A DNA stretch of 64,000 bases from Mucilaginibacter sp. KACC 22773 (GTDB lineage Bacteria > Bacteroidota > Bacteroidia > Sphingobacteriales > Sphingobacteriaceae), in contig NZ_CP117883.1 of NCBI RefSeq assembly GCF_028736215.1, positions 7,130,001 through 7,194,000 on the forward strand, in the 5' to 3' direction. This document shows, piece by piece, positions 8,801 through 18,045 of this stretch. Made by a program: the position numbers and the translations under genes. Below the pieces are notes generated by a model, which was given only the letters and a program-made list of their open reading frames with translations, ran no database searches and had not been told where the DNA came from. Every line of letters begins with the position of its first letter. Position 1 is the first letter of the stretch.

Positions 8801-10036
8801 ATGAGCAATATTAATTTAATTGATTCTTTTCAGGAATTTAAAGATTTCAAGAACATTGACCGCCCAACCATGATGAGCGTTTTGGAAGACGTTTTCAGAA
8901 GCATGATCAGGAAAAAATACGGCACAGATGAAAATTGCGACGTAATTGTTAATACCGATAACGGTGACTTAGAGATTTGGCGCACCCGTAAGGTTATGGA
9001 AGATGGGTTTAGCGAAGACGATGACCTGGAAGTTGAACTGGCCGAGGCCAAATTGTTTGATCCGGACCTGGAAGTTGGCGACGAGCAAATTGAGCAAATT
9101 ACCCTGGAAAGCTTTGGCCGCCGTGCTATTTTAGCGGCACGCCAAACACTGGTTTCAAAAATTCTGGAACTGGAAAAAGACGAGATCTTTAAAAAATACA
9201 AAGATCGTGTGGGCGAAATTGTTACAGGCGAAGTTTACCAGGTTTGGAAAAAAGAAACTTTGGTATTGGATGATGAAGGTAACGAATTGTTGCTACCAAA
9301 AACAGAGCAGATACCGGCCGACTACTTTAAAAAAGGTGATAGCGTAAAAGCGGTTGTTCATAAGGTAGATATGCTGAACAGCAACCCTAAGATCATCATT
9401 TCGCGTACAGCACCAGAGTTTTTACAGCGTTTGTTTGAGCTTGAAGTACCCGAGATTTTCGACGGATTGATCACCATTAAAAAAATTGTGCGTGAGCCGG
9501 GCGAAAGGGCCAAGGTTGCCGTAGAATCATATGATGATCGTATTGACCCGGTTGGTGCCTGCGTAGGTATGAAGGGTTCACGTATACATGGTATCGTTCG
9601 CGAATTAAAAAATGAAAATATTGATGTGATTAACTTCACCAACAATATTCAGCTTTATATTCAACGTGCATTGTCGCCAGCCAAAATCACATCTATTAAA
9701 TTAGATGACGAGAAAAAAACAGCAGCAGTATACTTAAAGCCCGACCAGGTTTCTTTAGCTATCGGCCGTGGTGGTCATAATATTAAACTGGCTGGTAAAT
9801 TAACCGGCTATGAAATAGATGTTTACCGTGAGGCTGATGAACATGATGAGGATGTGGATATCGAAGAGTTCTCAGATGAAATTGATAGCTGGATTATTGA
9901 TGAATTTAAGCGTATTGGCTTAGATACAGCAAAATCGGTATTGGCTTTAACTGTTGGCGAGTTGGTAAAACGTACCGATCTGGAAGAAGAAACGGTAAAA
10001 GAAGTGCTATCAATATTGAATGCTGAGTTTGAATAA
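8801..10036 (+). CDS. nusA: Transcription termination/antitermination factor NusA
   Basis: A 411-residue RNA polymerase-binding factor that modulates pausing, intrinsic termination and antitermination. Domains in order: N-terminal polymerase-binding domain (about 1-125), S1 (about 130-200, KDRVGEIVTGEVYQ), then KH1 and KH2 (VGACVGMKGSRIHGIVREL near 250 and LAIGRGGHNIKLAGKLTG near 325). It ends with a short acidic region and one helix-hairpin-helix-like segment (LDTAKSVLALTVGELVKRT), lacking the long double acidic repeats of E. coli NusA. That shorter tail is normal outside gamma-proteobacteria. The operon position between rimP and infB confirms identity. The leader hairpin ahead of rimP would be a natural target for autoregulation. 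Confidence 0.97.
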   Translation: MSNINLIDSFQEFKDFKNIDRPTMMSVLEDVFRSMIRKKYGTDENCDVIVNTDNGDLEIWRTRKVMEDGFSEDDDLEVELAEAKLFDPDLEVGDEQIEQITLESFGRRAILAARQTLVSKILELEKDEIFKKYKDRVGEIVTGEVYQVWKKETLVLDDEGNELLLPKTEQIPADYFKKGDSVKAVVHKVDMLNSNPKIIISRTAPEFLQRLFELEVPEIFDGLITIKKIVREPGERAKVAVESYDDRIDPVGACVGMKGSRIHGIVRELKNENIDVINFTNNIQLYIQRALSPAKITSIKLDDEKKTAAVYLKPDQVSLAIGRGGHNIKLAGKLTGYEIDVYREADEHDEDVDIEEFSDEIDSWIIDEFKRIGLDTAKSVLALTVGELVKRTDLEEETVKEVLSILNAEFE

Positions 10037-10095
10037 GCATAATAACCAAAATTAAAATCGTATTTTTGCGATAATTAGCAGAGAAAATATAATAA

Positions 10096-13000
10096 ATGTC
10101 AGAAGACAAATCAATAAAATTAATTAAGGCGGTAAAAGAGCTCAACATTGGTATGGGTACCATTGTCGATTTTTTGGCGACTAAAGGCTATAAGGTTGAT
10201 AAGCACCCCATGGCCCAGCTAAATGGCGACATGTACAATGCGTTGTTGAAGGAATTTGCCTTTGATAAAAGTATTAAAGAGGAAGCCAAGCAGATCAGTA
10301 TCGGTAAGATAAGGAAAGAGGAAACTGCACCGCTGCCTGAAAGACCGGTTGAAAACCGCCGTTCGCGCGATTTTGAAAACGAAGAAATACTGATCAAAAA
10401 TGCCGGCCAATATACTGCGCCGCAGGCCGAAAAACCGAAACCGGTTGAGCCTGCTGCTCCTGCTGCCCCGGTGAAAACCGAGGAGCGCAGCGATGTATTG
10501 CCCGGAGTTAAGGTAATTGGAAAAATTGACCTTAATAATCTGAATGCGAAGCCGCAGCCTGTTGCCGACAAGCCGGTTGTAGCAGAAGCGCCTAAACCAG
10601 AACCAGTTGTGGAAGCGCCTAAACCGGTTGTTGCTGAAGTGCCGAAAGTAGAAGCGCCAAAACCAGAGCCAGTTGTGGAAGCACCAAAGCCGGTTGTTGC
10701 AGAAACCCCTAAGGTAGAAGCACCCAAACCACCGGTTGTTGAAACGCCAAAGGCAGAAGAGCCTAAAGTAGAGGCTCCAAAACCGCCTGCAGTGCAAGCC
10801 CCTGTTGTTGAAACCCCGGCCGAAGCACCTGCAGATGGGGATGATGACGTAATACGGGCCAAGGCCGAACGCCTTACTGGGCCTAATATTATCGGTAAAA
10901 TACAATTGCCGGTTAATGCTCCAAAGCGTAATCCTATAGCATCTTCATCAAATTCAAACAGCGCCGATCATAAGCGCAAAAGGAAACGTAAAGATAGTCA
11001 GGGCAATCCGCAGCAAGGTGGCGGTGGCAACCATCCGCAAAGCCAACAAGGCGGTGGAGGCAGTCATCCTCCGCATACCCCATCGGGTGGCGGTACTATT
11101 AACCCCAACCGTCCGGATTTCAGGAATCGGGGTAATGGTGCGCCAGGAAACGGAGGCCCTCAGCAAGGAGGTGGCGGTGGAAACCGCCCCGATTTCAGAG
11201 GCAACCGTAATAATGCGCCGCAAAATACCGGTCCTAAGGAAGAACCTTCAGAAAAAGATATACAAGACCAGATTAAAGCGACACTCGCACGCTTAAGCGG
11301 TGCAGGTAAATCAGGTAAGTTTGCACAGCGGGCCAAATTCCGCCGTCAAAAACGTGATGACGTTGCCGCCAGCGCCGACGAATTGGCAATGGAGCAGGAA
11401 TTGCAATCGAAAGTATTAAAGGTTACCGAGTTTGTAACTGCCAATGAGCTTGCGTTGATGATGGATGTATCCGTAACCCAGATTATATCTACCTGTATGA
11501 GCCTGGGCATGTTCGTATCTATCAACCAAAGGCTTGATGCAGAAACATTAACCATTGTGGCCGATGAGTTTGGCTACCAGGTTGAATTTGTGAAGCCACA
11601 GGATGAAGAGGCCAACCTTGATCAACCCGATGATCCGGCAGATTTAGTTCCCCGTGCGCCAATTGTAACCATCATGGGTCACGTGGATCATGGTAAAACA
11701 TCATTGTTGGATTTTATCCGCAAAACAAACGTAATAGGCGGCGAAGCCGGGGGTATTACCCAGCACATTGGTGCCTATGAGGTTACTTTGCCGGATAATA
11801 AAGGAAAAATAACATTCCTGGATACACCGGGTCACGAGGCGTTTACCGCCATGCGTGCAAGGGGTGCACAGGTAACAGATATTGTAATTATTGTAATTGC
11901 TGCTGATGATAGCGTGATGCCGCAAACCCGCGAGGCCATAAACCACGCGCAGGCTGCAGGTGCACCAATCATCTTTGCTTTCAACAAAATTGACAGACCC
12001 GGAGCCAACTCGGATAAAATCCGCGAGCAATTATCGGCCATGAATATTTTGGTTGAAGAGTGGGGTGGTAAATACCAAACACAAGAGATATCGGCCAAAA
12101 CAGGCTTAAATATCGAATTACTGTTAGAGAAAGTATTGCTTGAAGCCGAATTGCTTGAATTAAAAGCAAACCCTAATAAACGTGCCGTAGGTACTGTTAT
12201 TGAGGCGGCGTTAGATAAAGGCCGAGGTATTGTAACCACTATATTGGTACAGGCAGGCCGTTTAAAAGTAGGTGATCCTATTTTGGCCGGTTGCTACAGC
12301 GGTCGTGTTAAGGCATTAACCAATGAGCGTGGTCAAAGGGTTGAATCTGCCGGCCCATCAACACCGGTACAGGTATTGGGTATGCAGGGCGCGCCAACAG
12401 CGGGCGATAAATTCAACGTATTGGAAAGTGAAGTTGAAGCACGTGAAATTGCCAACAAGCGTTTACAATTACAACGCGAACAAGGTTTACGTACGCAGAA
12501 ACATATTACACTTGATGAAATTGGCCGCCGTTTGGCAGTTGGTAACTTTAAGGAGCTTAACATTATTGTTAAGGGCGACGTGGATGGATCTATCGAGGCG
12601 TTATCAGATTCGTTGCTGAAACTATCTACCGAGCAGATACAGGTTAACATCATATCAAAAGCGGTGGGTCAGATCTCTGAATCTGACGTATTGCTGGCTT
12701 CTGCGTCAGATGCTATTATCATTGGTTTCCAGGTTCGTCCTTCGGGAAGTGCCCGTAAGCTGGCCGAGGCTGAGCAGATTGATATCAGGCTATACTCTAT
12801 CATCTACGATGCCATTAACGAAATTAAGGCGGCGATGGAAGGCATGCTGGCACCAACCTTTGAAGAGAAGATTGTTGCGAATGTGGAGATCCGGGAAACC
12901 TTCAAGATCAGCAAGGTGGGTACCATTGCAGGTTGTATGGTGCTGGATGGTAAAATTAACCGTAACAGCAAAATCCGTATCGTTCGTGATGGCGTGGTTA

Positions 13001-13161
13001 TCTACACTGGCGAGCTTGCTTCACTGAAACGCTTTAAAGACGATGTGAAAGAAGTATTGACTGGTTACGAGTGCGGTTTGAACATCCAAAACTTCAACAA
13101 TATTGAAGTAGGCGACATTGTTGAAGCTTACGAAAACGTAGAGGTTAAACGGAAGCTGTAA
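10096..13161 (+). CDS. infB: Translation initiation factor IF-2
   Basis: A 1021-residue GTPase that positions initiator tRNA on the 30S subunit and promotes subunit joining. The N-terminus has an IF2_N-like helix (KLIKAVKELNIGMGTIVDFL), then a low-complexity Pro/Ala/Lys/Glu region with internally repeated APKPEPVVEAPKPVVAE-type units (about 150-250) and a Gly/Asn/Gln-rich basic stretch (about 290-375). The GTPase domain begins near 525: G1 GHVDHGKTS, G3 DTPGHEAF, G4 NKID, G5 SAKTG. Domains II-IV end with the fMet-tRNA-binding C-domain. The repetitive linker is long but typical of the phylum. A TATTTTTG -7-like sequence lies at 10061-10068 upstream but lacks a well-spaced -33, so a separate promoter is doubtful. 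Confidence 0.98.
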   Translation: MSEDKSIKLIKAVKELNIGMGTIVDFLATKGYKVDKHPMAQLNGDMYNALLKEFAFDKSIKEEAKQISIGKIRKEETAPLPERPVENRRSRDFENEEILIKNAGQYTAPQAEKPKPVEPAAPAAPVKTEERSDVLPGVKVIGKIDLNNLNAKPQPVADKPVVAEAPKPEPVVEAPKPVVAEVPKVEAPKPEPVVEAPKPVVAETPKVEAPKPPVVETPKAEEPKVEAPKPPAVQAPVVETPAEAPADGDDDVIRAKAERLTGPNIIGKIQLPVNAPKRNPIASSSNSNSADHKRKRKRKDSQGNPQQGGGGNHPQSQQGGGGSHPPHTPSGGGTINPNRPDFRNRGNGAPGNGGPQQGGGGGNRPDFRGNRNNAPQNTGPKEEPSEKDIQDQIKATLARLSGAGKSGKFAQRAKFRRQKRDDVAASADELAMEQELQSKVLKVTEFVTANELALMMDVSVTQIISTCMSLGMFVSINQRLDAETLTIVADEFGYQVEFVKPQDEEANLDQPDDPADLVPRAPIVTIMGHVDHGKTSLLDFIRKTNVIGGEAGGITQHIGAYEVTLPDNKGKITFLDTPGHEAFTAMRARGAQVTDIVIIVIAADDSVMPQTREAINHAQAAGAPIIFAFNKIDRPGANSDKIREQLSAMNILVEEWGGKYQTQEISAKTGLNIELLLEKVLLEAELLELKANPNKRAVGTVIEAALDKGRGIVTTILVQAGRLKVGDPILAGCYSGRVKALTNERGQRVESAGPSTPVQVLGMQGAPTAGDKFNVLESEVEAREIANKRLQLQREQGLRTQKHITLDEIGRRLAVGNFKELNIIVKGDVDGSIEALSDSLLKLSTEQIQVNIISKAVGQISESDVLLASASDAIIIGFQVRPSGSARKLAEAEQIDIRLYSIIYDAINEIKAAMEGMLAPTFEEKIVANVEIRETFKISKVGTIAGCMVLDGKINRNSKIRIVRDGVVIYTGELASLKRFKDDVKEVLTGYECGLNIQNFNNIEVGDIVEAYENVEVKRKL

Positions 13162-13185
13162 TAACATTAGTCTCCTAAAAAATAC

Positions 13186-13220
13186 AAGGGCCAATCTTCA
13201 ACAGATCGGCCCTTTTTTTT
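13186..13220 (+). terminator. Intrinsic terminator of the rimP-nusA-infB operon
   Basis: The stem agggccaatc / gatcggccct has one mismatch and a short loop, and is followed by eight T residues. It lies 25 bases after the infB stop codon. Confidence 0.9.
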
Positions 13221-13546
13221 ATTTGTTCGCCTGGTGTGGGTTCAAACAAAGGATAAAATCCGAATGATCTTTGATAGTGGGAGGCGTTAACCCAGGGCGA
13301 TGGTGTCGGGGGGGAGCACCCGAAGCAGGAAGACCCCGTGCGGCTAACCTTAGGCCGGCGAACAAGGAAGCAGATGATACGTCAGTGCCTGAAGAGCACT
13401 TTCGGCAGGACGCATGCCCCAATCCCCCCCCTTTTAACAAATGCCCCCCTATTGTTTAACAAACGTTCCATATTATTATTTGTACCCATAAATATTGGTG
13501 TATACTTTTAGCCAACCAAAAAAACTTAATCTTACTAAAAGCCTTT
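13221..13546. other. Gene-free stretch with an unusual GC-rich island
   Basis: Bases 13285-13440 are much richer in G+C than the surroundings and carry long G and C runs (seven Gs near 13310, eight Cs near 13425). There are several short inverted repeats, including ttgttcgcc at 13222-13230 against ggcgaacaa at 13353-13361. Both strands are open for 60-70 codons, but neither translation has a start context or a protein-like composition. I read it as a structured non-coding or repeat element rather than a gene; see findings. Confidence 0.45.
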
Positions 13547-13900
13547 ATGCAAAGAAAACTAAGCAGCTTTGCGGTATGTACCGGATTTTTATCCATGTGT
13601 ATGTTCTTTGCTTGCCTCCAAAACAACAGCACGCCAAATCAGCACAAGCCCAATCCAAATACCGCGATTAACGAAGGTTTGGTAAAGCATTATTATAACA
13701 GTTCTTTGATAAAGAAACCTGCAACAAGTGTTAAAACTTATCAATTGACAAACTGCGCAGATCCTAATGCTATACCCGGAGAAAAAAATTGTAAATCGCG
13801 GAGGTTTGCATGGTGCTTTAAGTTACAAAACAATAAAGTAACCTATATTGAAATACCTGTCGGGTACAACCGGCGGCGTCATCTATCGCGGGATATATAA
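13547..13900 (+). CDS. Small putative lipoprotein, function unknown
   Basis: 117 residues. The N-terminus MQRKLSSFAVCTGFLSMCMFFAC has a hydrophobic core ending in a lipobox-like FFAC, so a lipidated envelope protein is likely. The mature part is basic and polar, with three further cysteines (TNCADPN, GEKNC, AWCFKL) that could form disulfides. No known domain is recognised. It lies upstream of the secreted unknown and the TonB receptor, in the same direction, separated by about 160 bases, so it may or may not belong to that locus. The gene call is moderately sure, the function not at all. Confidence 0.5.
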   Translation: MQRKLSSFAVCTGFLSMCMFFACLQNNSTPNQHKPNPNTAINEGLVKHYYNSSLIKKPATSVKTYQLTNCADPNAIPGEKNCKSRRFAWCFKLQNNKVTYIEIPVGYNRRRHLSRDI

Positions 13901-14063
13901 ATATTTAACAAGCCTTGTTTCAATCAGTTTAATACTTCCGTAATATATTGTTGTATTTGCAATTGTAACATAATCAATACATTATTAATGTAACAGGCCT
14001 TTTAGGGTGAGCGGTTTGATTATTAATTAAAAGTAATGTACATTTCATCTTTATAAAACCTAA

Positions 14064-14810
14064 ATGATAAACAAACCGGCTCTGTGCTTTTTTATCGCCT
14101 TCACTTATTTAAGCAGCCACGCCTTCGGACAAACGGCAACGGACGACAGTGCCATGCAAAAAATAGCCATTGGCCACGTAGTTGGCGCTTACAATACTTC
14201 AATAGGTCAAATGTCCCGCCTTTATAACGGCCCCGAGTACGAGTATTATGATCCACTAATAAAAGGGAACGCTTTTTTCTTGGATATAAACGAGTTTAAA
14301 CCCGGCACGGTCAATTACGATGGGATATATTATGCCAATGTGCCAATGATGTACGATATCAACAAAGACCTGGTGGTAACTTTGTTGTATAATGGCTTTT
14401 CTAAATACTCCTTATTAAACTCCAGGATCCAAAGTTTTGATTTGCATAACCATCACTTTGTATACGTTGCGGTCGATTCAACAAATGTGGCGTCATCAAT
14501 AAGCAGCGGTTTGTATGAAGAGATATATGGCGGCAACCTGCAGGTGTTAGTTAAATGGACAAAAAGCATTCAAAGCATATCAACGCAAACCACACTCGAA
14601 ACCTTTTTTACAGAAGCTAAAAAGCATTACTATTTAAAAAAGGGCAGCAATTATTATAGTATTGGAGGGCAAGGTGCTTTCCTGAATGTATTGAAGGATA
14701 AGAAGAAAGAACTGCAGCAATATATAAAGGCCAATAAAATTAAGTTTAAGGATAACCCGGAAAAGGCAATGTATTTGATTGCCGCGCAGTATGATCAGTT
14801 ATCAAAATAA
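14064..14810 (+). CDS. Secreted protein of unknown function in TonB-receptor locus
   Basis: 248 residues beginning with a clear signal peptide (LCFFIAFTYLSSHAFGQ). The mature part is rich in aromatic residues: a GAYNTSIGQMSRLYNGPEYEYYD segment, then beta-rich stretches, and a lysine-rich helical C-terminus (LKDKKKELQQYIKANKIKF). I do not recognise a named domain. It lies about 80 bases before the STN-TonB receptor on the same strand and is probably co-transcribed with it. Its place at the head of a receptor/DUF4249 operon suggests a periplasmic accessory role; that is inference from position only. Confidence 0.65.
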   Translation: MINKPALCFFIAFTYLSSHAFGQTATDDSAMQKIAIGHVVGAYNTSIGQMSRLYNGPEYEYYDPLIKGNAFFLDINEFKPGTVNYDGIYYANVPMMYDINKDLVVTLLYNGFSKYSLLNSRIQSFDLHNHHFVYVAVDSTNVASSISSGLYEEIYGGNLQVLVKWTKSIQSISTQTTLETFFTEAKKHYYLKKGSNYYSIGGQGAFLNVLKDKKKELQQYIKANKIKFKDNPEKAMYLIAAQYDQLSK

Positions 14811-14890
14811 GTAAGCTTTATAAAATATTGTATCAACCCAAAAACAGCTGTTAAACCTTCACCAGATAAAGGGCATTGCGAAAAATAAAT

Positions 14891-17674
14891 ATGCGAATGA
14901 AAAAAATTTACTTTCTAAGTTTTTGGTTTTTGATCCTGATGAAGGTTGGTAATGCCCAGCAAACTGCGGTTAAAACAATAAGTGTAAACTTTCAGCAGGC
15001 TACTATCGGGCAACTTGTTGCCGATGTTGAAGCCCAAACAGGGTATCACTTTTACTATGAGCCCTCACTATTTGATAGTTTAAAGGTAACAATTAAGTTA
15101 GATAATAAACCGGTTGAAGCAGTGCTGGATGCCGCATTCAAAAATACTGCTTTTCGTTACGCTATAACAGCTGATCGCCAGGTGTTTTTAACCAAAGGAC
15201 GCGAAATACAACCATCGCTTGCCGCCGGCTTTTTTGGAGTTAAACCCGGCACCCAGGCGGTAAAAAACAATGTGACCACAACCGTAGCAGAATTTACCGA
15301 TCAGAAAGAAAAGGTTATTCCGGAAGCGACAACCGAAAACAAATTATATGAAATAGGTAATAAAACGAACACTATTGGCTCCGGTAACGCAACGCTATCT
15401 GGCTACGTTCGCGACAGCAAATCTGGCGAGGCGGTAATTGGGGGGAGCATTTTTGTTACTAATACCAAAACAGGGGTTGCAACAGATCAGTTTGGCTATT
15501 TTACCATCAGCCTGCCTAAAGGGCGTCAAATTTTAAGTATCCGTGGACTTGGGATGCGCGATACGCGCAGGCAAATTGTGCTTTATTCTGACGGAAAGCT
15601 AATCATCGAAATGAAAGAGCAAATTACCAGCCTGAAGGAAGTAAAAATATCGGCCGAGAAGGTGGCCAATGTACGCAATGTACAATTGGGCGTAAACAGG
15701 CTGGATATTAAGAGCATTAAACAGGTGCCAACGGTATTTGGCGAGGCCGACGTTTTAAGGGTGATATTAACGCTGCCGGGAGTACAATCGGTGGGCGAAG
15801 CCACAACAGGCTTCAATGTGCGTGGCGGATCGGCCGATCAGAACCTTATTTTAATGAATGATGCTACAATTTATAACCCATCTCATTTTTTCGGATTTTT
15901 CTCGTCATTTAACCCCGACATTGTTAAAGATATTGAACTTTATAAAAGCAGTATCCCGGAAAAATTTGGCGGGCGCCTATCGTCGGTGCTGGATGTTACC
16001 AATCGCGAAGGCAATAAAAAGAAGTTTACCGGTTCGGCAGGCATTGGTTTAATAACCAGCAGGCTTAATGTGGAGGGGCCTATCATTAAAGATAAAACCT
16101 CGTTTTCATTCGGCGGCCGCACTACCTACTCTGATTGGCTGTTGAAATTGCTGCCCGATGCTTATAAACACAGCCAGGCATCCTTTTACGATTTAAACCT
16201 CGACATTAGCCACCAGATAAACGAGAAAAATAATATTTATGTAACTACGTATCTGAGTAAAGATAAATTTAAACTAAACAGCGATACATCATACGGATAC
16301 AGCAACCGCAACGCCAACATTAAATGGAAGCATAATTTTAACGATAAGCTGTTTAGTGTAATTGGAGCAGGTATAGACAGGTATCAATATGATATTGCCA
16401 GCTATGATAACCCGGTTAACGCTTATAAGCTTAATTTCGACATCAACCAAACCAATTTTAAAGCTGATTTTGTTTATTACTTTAACCGTAAAAACACCAT
16501 TGATTTTGGTTTAACATCTATTTTTTATAAGCTACATCCCGGAAATTTTCAGCCAAATAGCCCCAAATCATTGGTAGCACCTGATGTTATCCCGGCACAG
16601 CAGGCTTTGGAAAGCGCCTTATACCTGGGCGACAAGTATGATTTTACCGAAGACTTTTCGGTAAGCGGAGGCATCAGGTATTCCATTTATAATTTCCTGG
16701 GCCCCCAAATGGTTTATAATTACGCCCCTAATTTGCCAAAAACAACCTCAAACCTGCTCGATAGTACAAATTATAGCAGCGGGAAGTTCATTAAAACATA
16801 TTCGGGACCGGAGATTCGGCTTTCGGCAAGGTACCAATTGGGCGACAATACTTCTTTAAAAGGAGGTTACAACACGTTAAGGCAATACATTCATTTATTG
16901 TCAAACACAACCGCCATTGCCCCTACTGATGTGTGGCAACTGAGCGATCCTAATATTAAGCCACAATATGGCGATCAGGTATCGCTTGGCCTTTACCATA
17001 ACATGAAGGCAAACACCATCGAGACATCTGTTGAAATTTATTACAAAAGGCTAAGGGACTACCTGGATTACCGCAGCGGGGCCAACCTGGTGTTGAACCA
17101 CCACATTGAAAATGATGTATTGGGTACCGAAGGCAAGGCTTACGGCATTGAATTTTTGCTAAAGAAAACTACAGGCAAGGCTAATGGCTGGATAACCTAT
17201 ACCTACTCGCGCACTTTTTTAAGGCAAACCAATCCTAATGAAGGAGAGTTGATTAATGGCGGCACGTACTATCCGGCCAACTTTGATAAGCCACACGCGT
17301 TTAACTTTATCGGCAATTACCGCTTTTCGCACAGGTTTAGCGTATCGTTAAATGTTACTTATAGCACAGGCAGACCTATTACATTGCCGGTAGCCAAATA
17401 TGAGTACGGCGGATCGGAGCGGGTATATTATTCAGACAGGAACCAGTACCGGATACCAGATTACTTCCGTTCGGACTTTTCAATGAACATTGAGGGGAAT
17501 CACAAAGTGCATCAGCGAACACACAACTCATTCACCATAGGTGTGTATAATTTAACCGGCAGGCAAAATGCCTATTCCACTTATTTTACCGAGCAGGGGG
17601 GTATAATAACCGGGTATAAACTATCCATTTTTGCAAGGCCAATTCCGTTTATCAATTATAACATCAGGTTTTAA
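14891..17674 (+). CDS. STN/CarboxypepD_reg TonB-dependent outer-membrane receptor
   Basis: About 927 residues. Order: signal peptide (MRMKKIYFLSFWFLILMKVGNAQ), STN domain (about 25-95: ISVNFQQATIGQLVADVEAQ), a linker, a CarboxypepD_reg-like beta sandwich (ATLSGYVRDSKSGEAVIGGS), TonB plug (VPTVFGEADVLRVILTLPGV followed by FNVRGGSADQNLILMNDAT), then a 22-strand-type barrel ending in a C-terminal aromatic strand (FINYNIRF). It imports a ligand across the outer membrane using TonB energy. The STN domain normally talks to a FecR anti-sigma factor, yet no sigma/FecR pair is next to it. Instead of SusD, the partners are DUF4249 lipoproteins. ATG 14891 is preferred over a TTG at 14876. Confidence 0.9.
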   Translation: MRMKKIYFLSFWFLILMKVGNAQQTAVKTISVNFQQATIGQLVADVEAQTGYHFYYEPSLFDSLKVTIKLDNKPVEAVLDAAFKNTAFRYAITADRQVFLTKGREIQPSLAAGFFGVKPGTQAVKNNVTTTVAEFTDQKEKVIPEATTENKLYEIGNKTNTIGSGNATLSGYVRDSKSGEAVIGGSIFVTNTKTGVATDQFGYFTISLPKGRQILSIRGLGMRDTRRQIVLYSDGKLIIEMKEQITSLKEVKISAEKVANVRNVQLGVNRLDIKSIKQVPTVFGEADVLRVILTLPGVQSVGEATTGFNVRGGSADQNLILMNDATIYNPSHFFGFFSSFNPDIVKDIELYKSSIPEKFGGRLSSVLDVTNREGNKKKFTGSAGIGLITSRLNVEGPIIKDKTSFSFGGRTTYSDWLLKLLPDAYKHSQASFYDLNLDISHQINEKNNIYVTTYLSKDKFKLNSDTSYGYSNRNANIKWKHNFNDKLFSVIGAGIDRYQYDIASYDNPVNAYKLNFDINQTNFKADFVYYFNRKNTIDFGLTSIFYKLHPGNFQPNSPKSLVAPDVIPAQQALESALYLGDKYDFTEDFSVSGGIRYSIYNFLGPQMVYNYAPNLPKTTSNLLDSTNYSSGKFIKTYSGPEIRLSARYQLGDNTSLKGGYNTLRQYIHLLSNTTAIAPTDVWQLSDPNIKPQYGDQVSLGLYHNMKANTIETSVEIYYKRLRDYLDYRSGANLVLNHHIENDVLGTEGKAYGIEFLLKKTTGKANGWITYTYSRTFLRQTNPNEGELINGGTYYPANFDKPHAFNFIGNYRFSHRFSVSLNVTYSTGRPITLPVAKYEYGGSERVYYSDRNQYRIPDYFRSDFSMNIEGNHKVHQRTHNSFTIGVYNLTGRQNAYSTYFTEQGGIITGYKLSIFARPIPFINYNIRF

Positions 17675-17700
17675 CCAAATATGTGTAGGGGGCCAATTAT

Positions 17701-18045
17701 ATGGTTTATTTGATAATGCTTACAGCAGTTACGCAGGCCTGTCATAACGCCAATGCGCATTTATCAGTTGAAAGTGTAGGGGGTATAGTTTGTATGTTAA
17801 ATAAGGTTAAAGCAGGGTGCAATATGCCCGGTAGTGGCCTGTGTGGAAAGGGGGGTTACCGCTTCAATAATGACGGCCTGAACGCGTCCGGGGCTGTTTG
17901 TCAAAAAGGGAAATTAAACCCGACAGATGCCGTTATAAGGCCGCAACATGCCGGTGGCGTTATTGGTTACAACGCTTTTGTCATTTGCTGCACAGGCTGC
18001 CGGGCACATAGGACATCAGTTGCTCCTGATTTTTGGATATTATAA
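17701..18045 (+). pseudogene. Decayed C-terminal copy of a DUF4249 lipoprotein
   Basis: A 114-codon open frame with no signal peptide, lying between the receptor and the first intact DUF4249 gene. Its last 30 residues, ending VIGYNAFVICCTGCRAHR and then APDFWIL, line up with the end of the two intact neighbours (VIGYTASTVECTDCRVRGQ, then APPFWK, and the IGYTYSTIECTDCRIRG form). An NDGL segment matches NGGLIPIS of the first. The front part has no such match and carries many extra cysteines. The simplest reading is a third tandem copy that lost its 5' part. Its stop overlaps the ATG of the next gene (taatg at 18043-18047). It could instead be a short diverged gene still in use. Confidence 0.6.

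Noticed and set aside
10061..10068. TATTTTTG as a separate infB promoter
   Set aside because: The -7 element fits, but no TTG lies about 19 bases upstream.
10188..10905. Long minus-strand frames over the N-terminal part of infB (over 220 codons)
   Set aside because: They mirror the Pro/Ala/Lys/Glu repeat linker of IF-2 and give low-complexity Gly/Ser/Thr or Phe/Arg-rich translations.
13219..13459. Overlapping 60-70 codon frames on both strands of the GC-rich island
   Set aside because: Both exist because stop codons are rare in GC-rich DNA. Neither has a signal, domain, start context or neighbour support.
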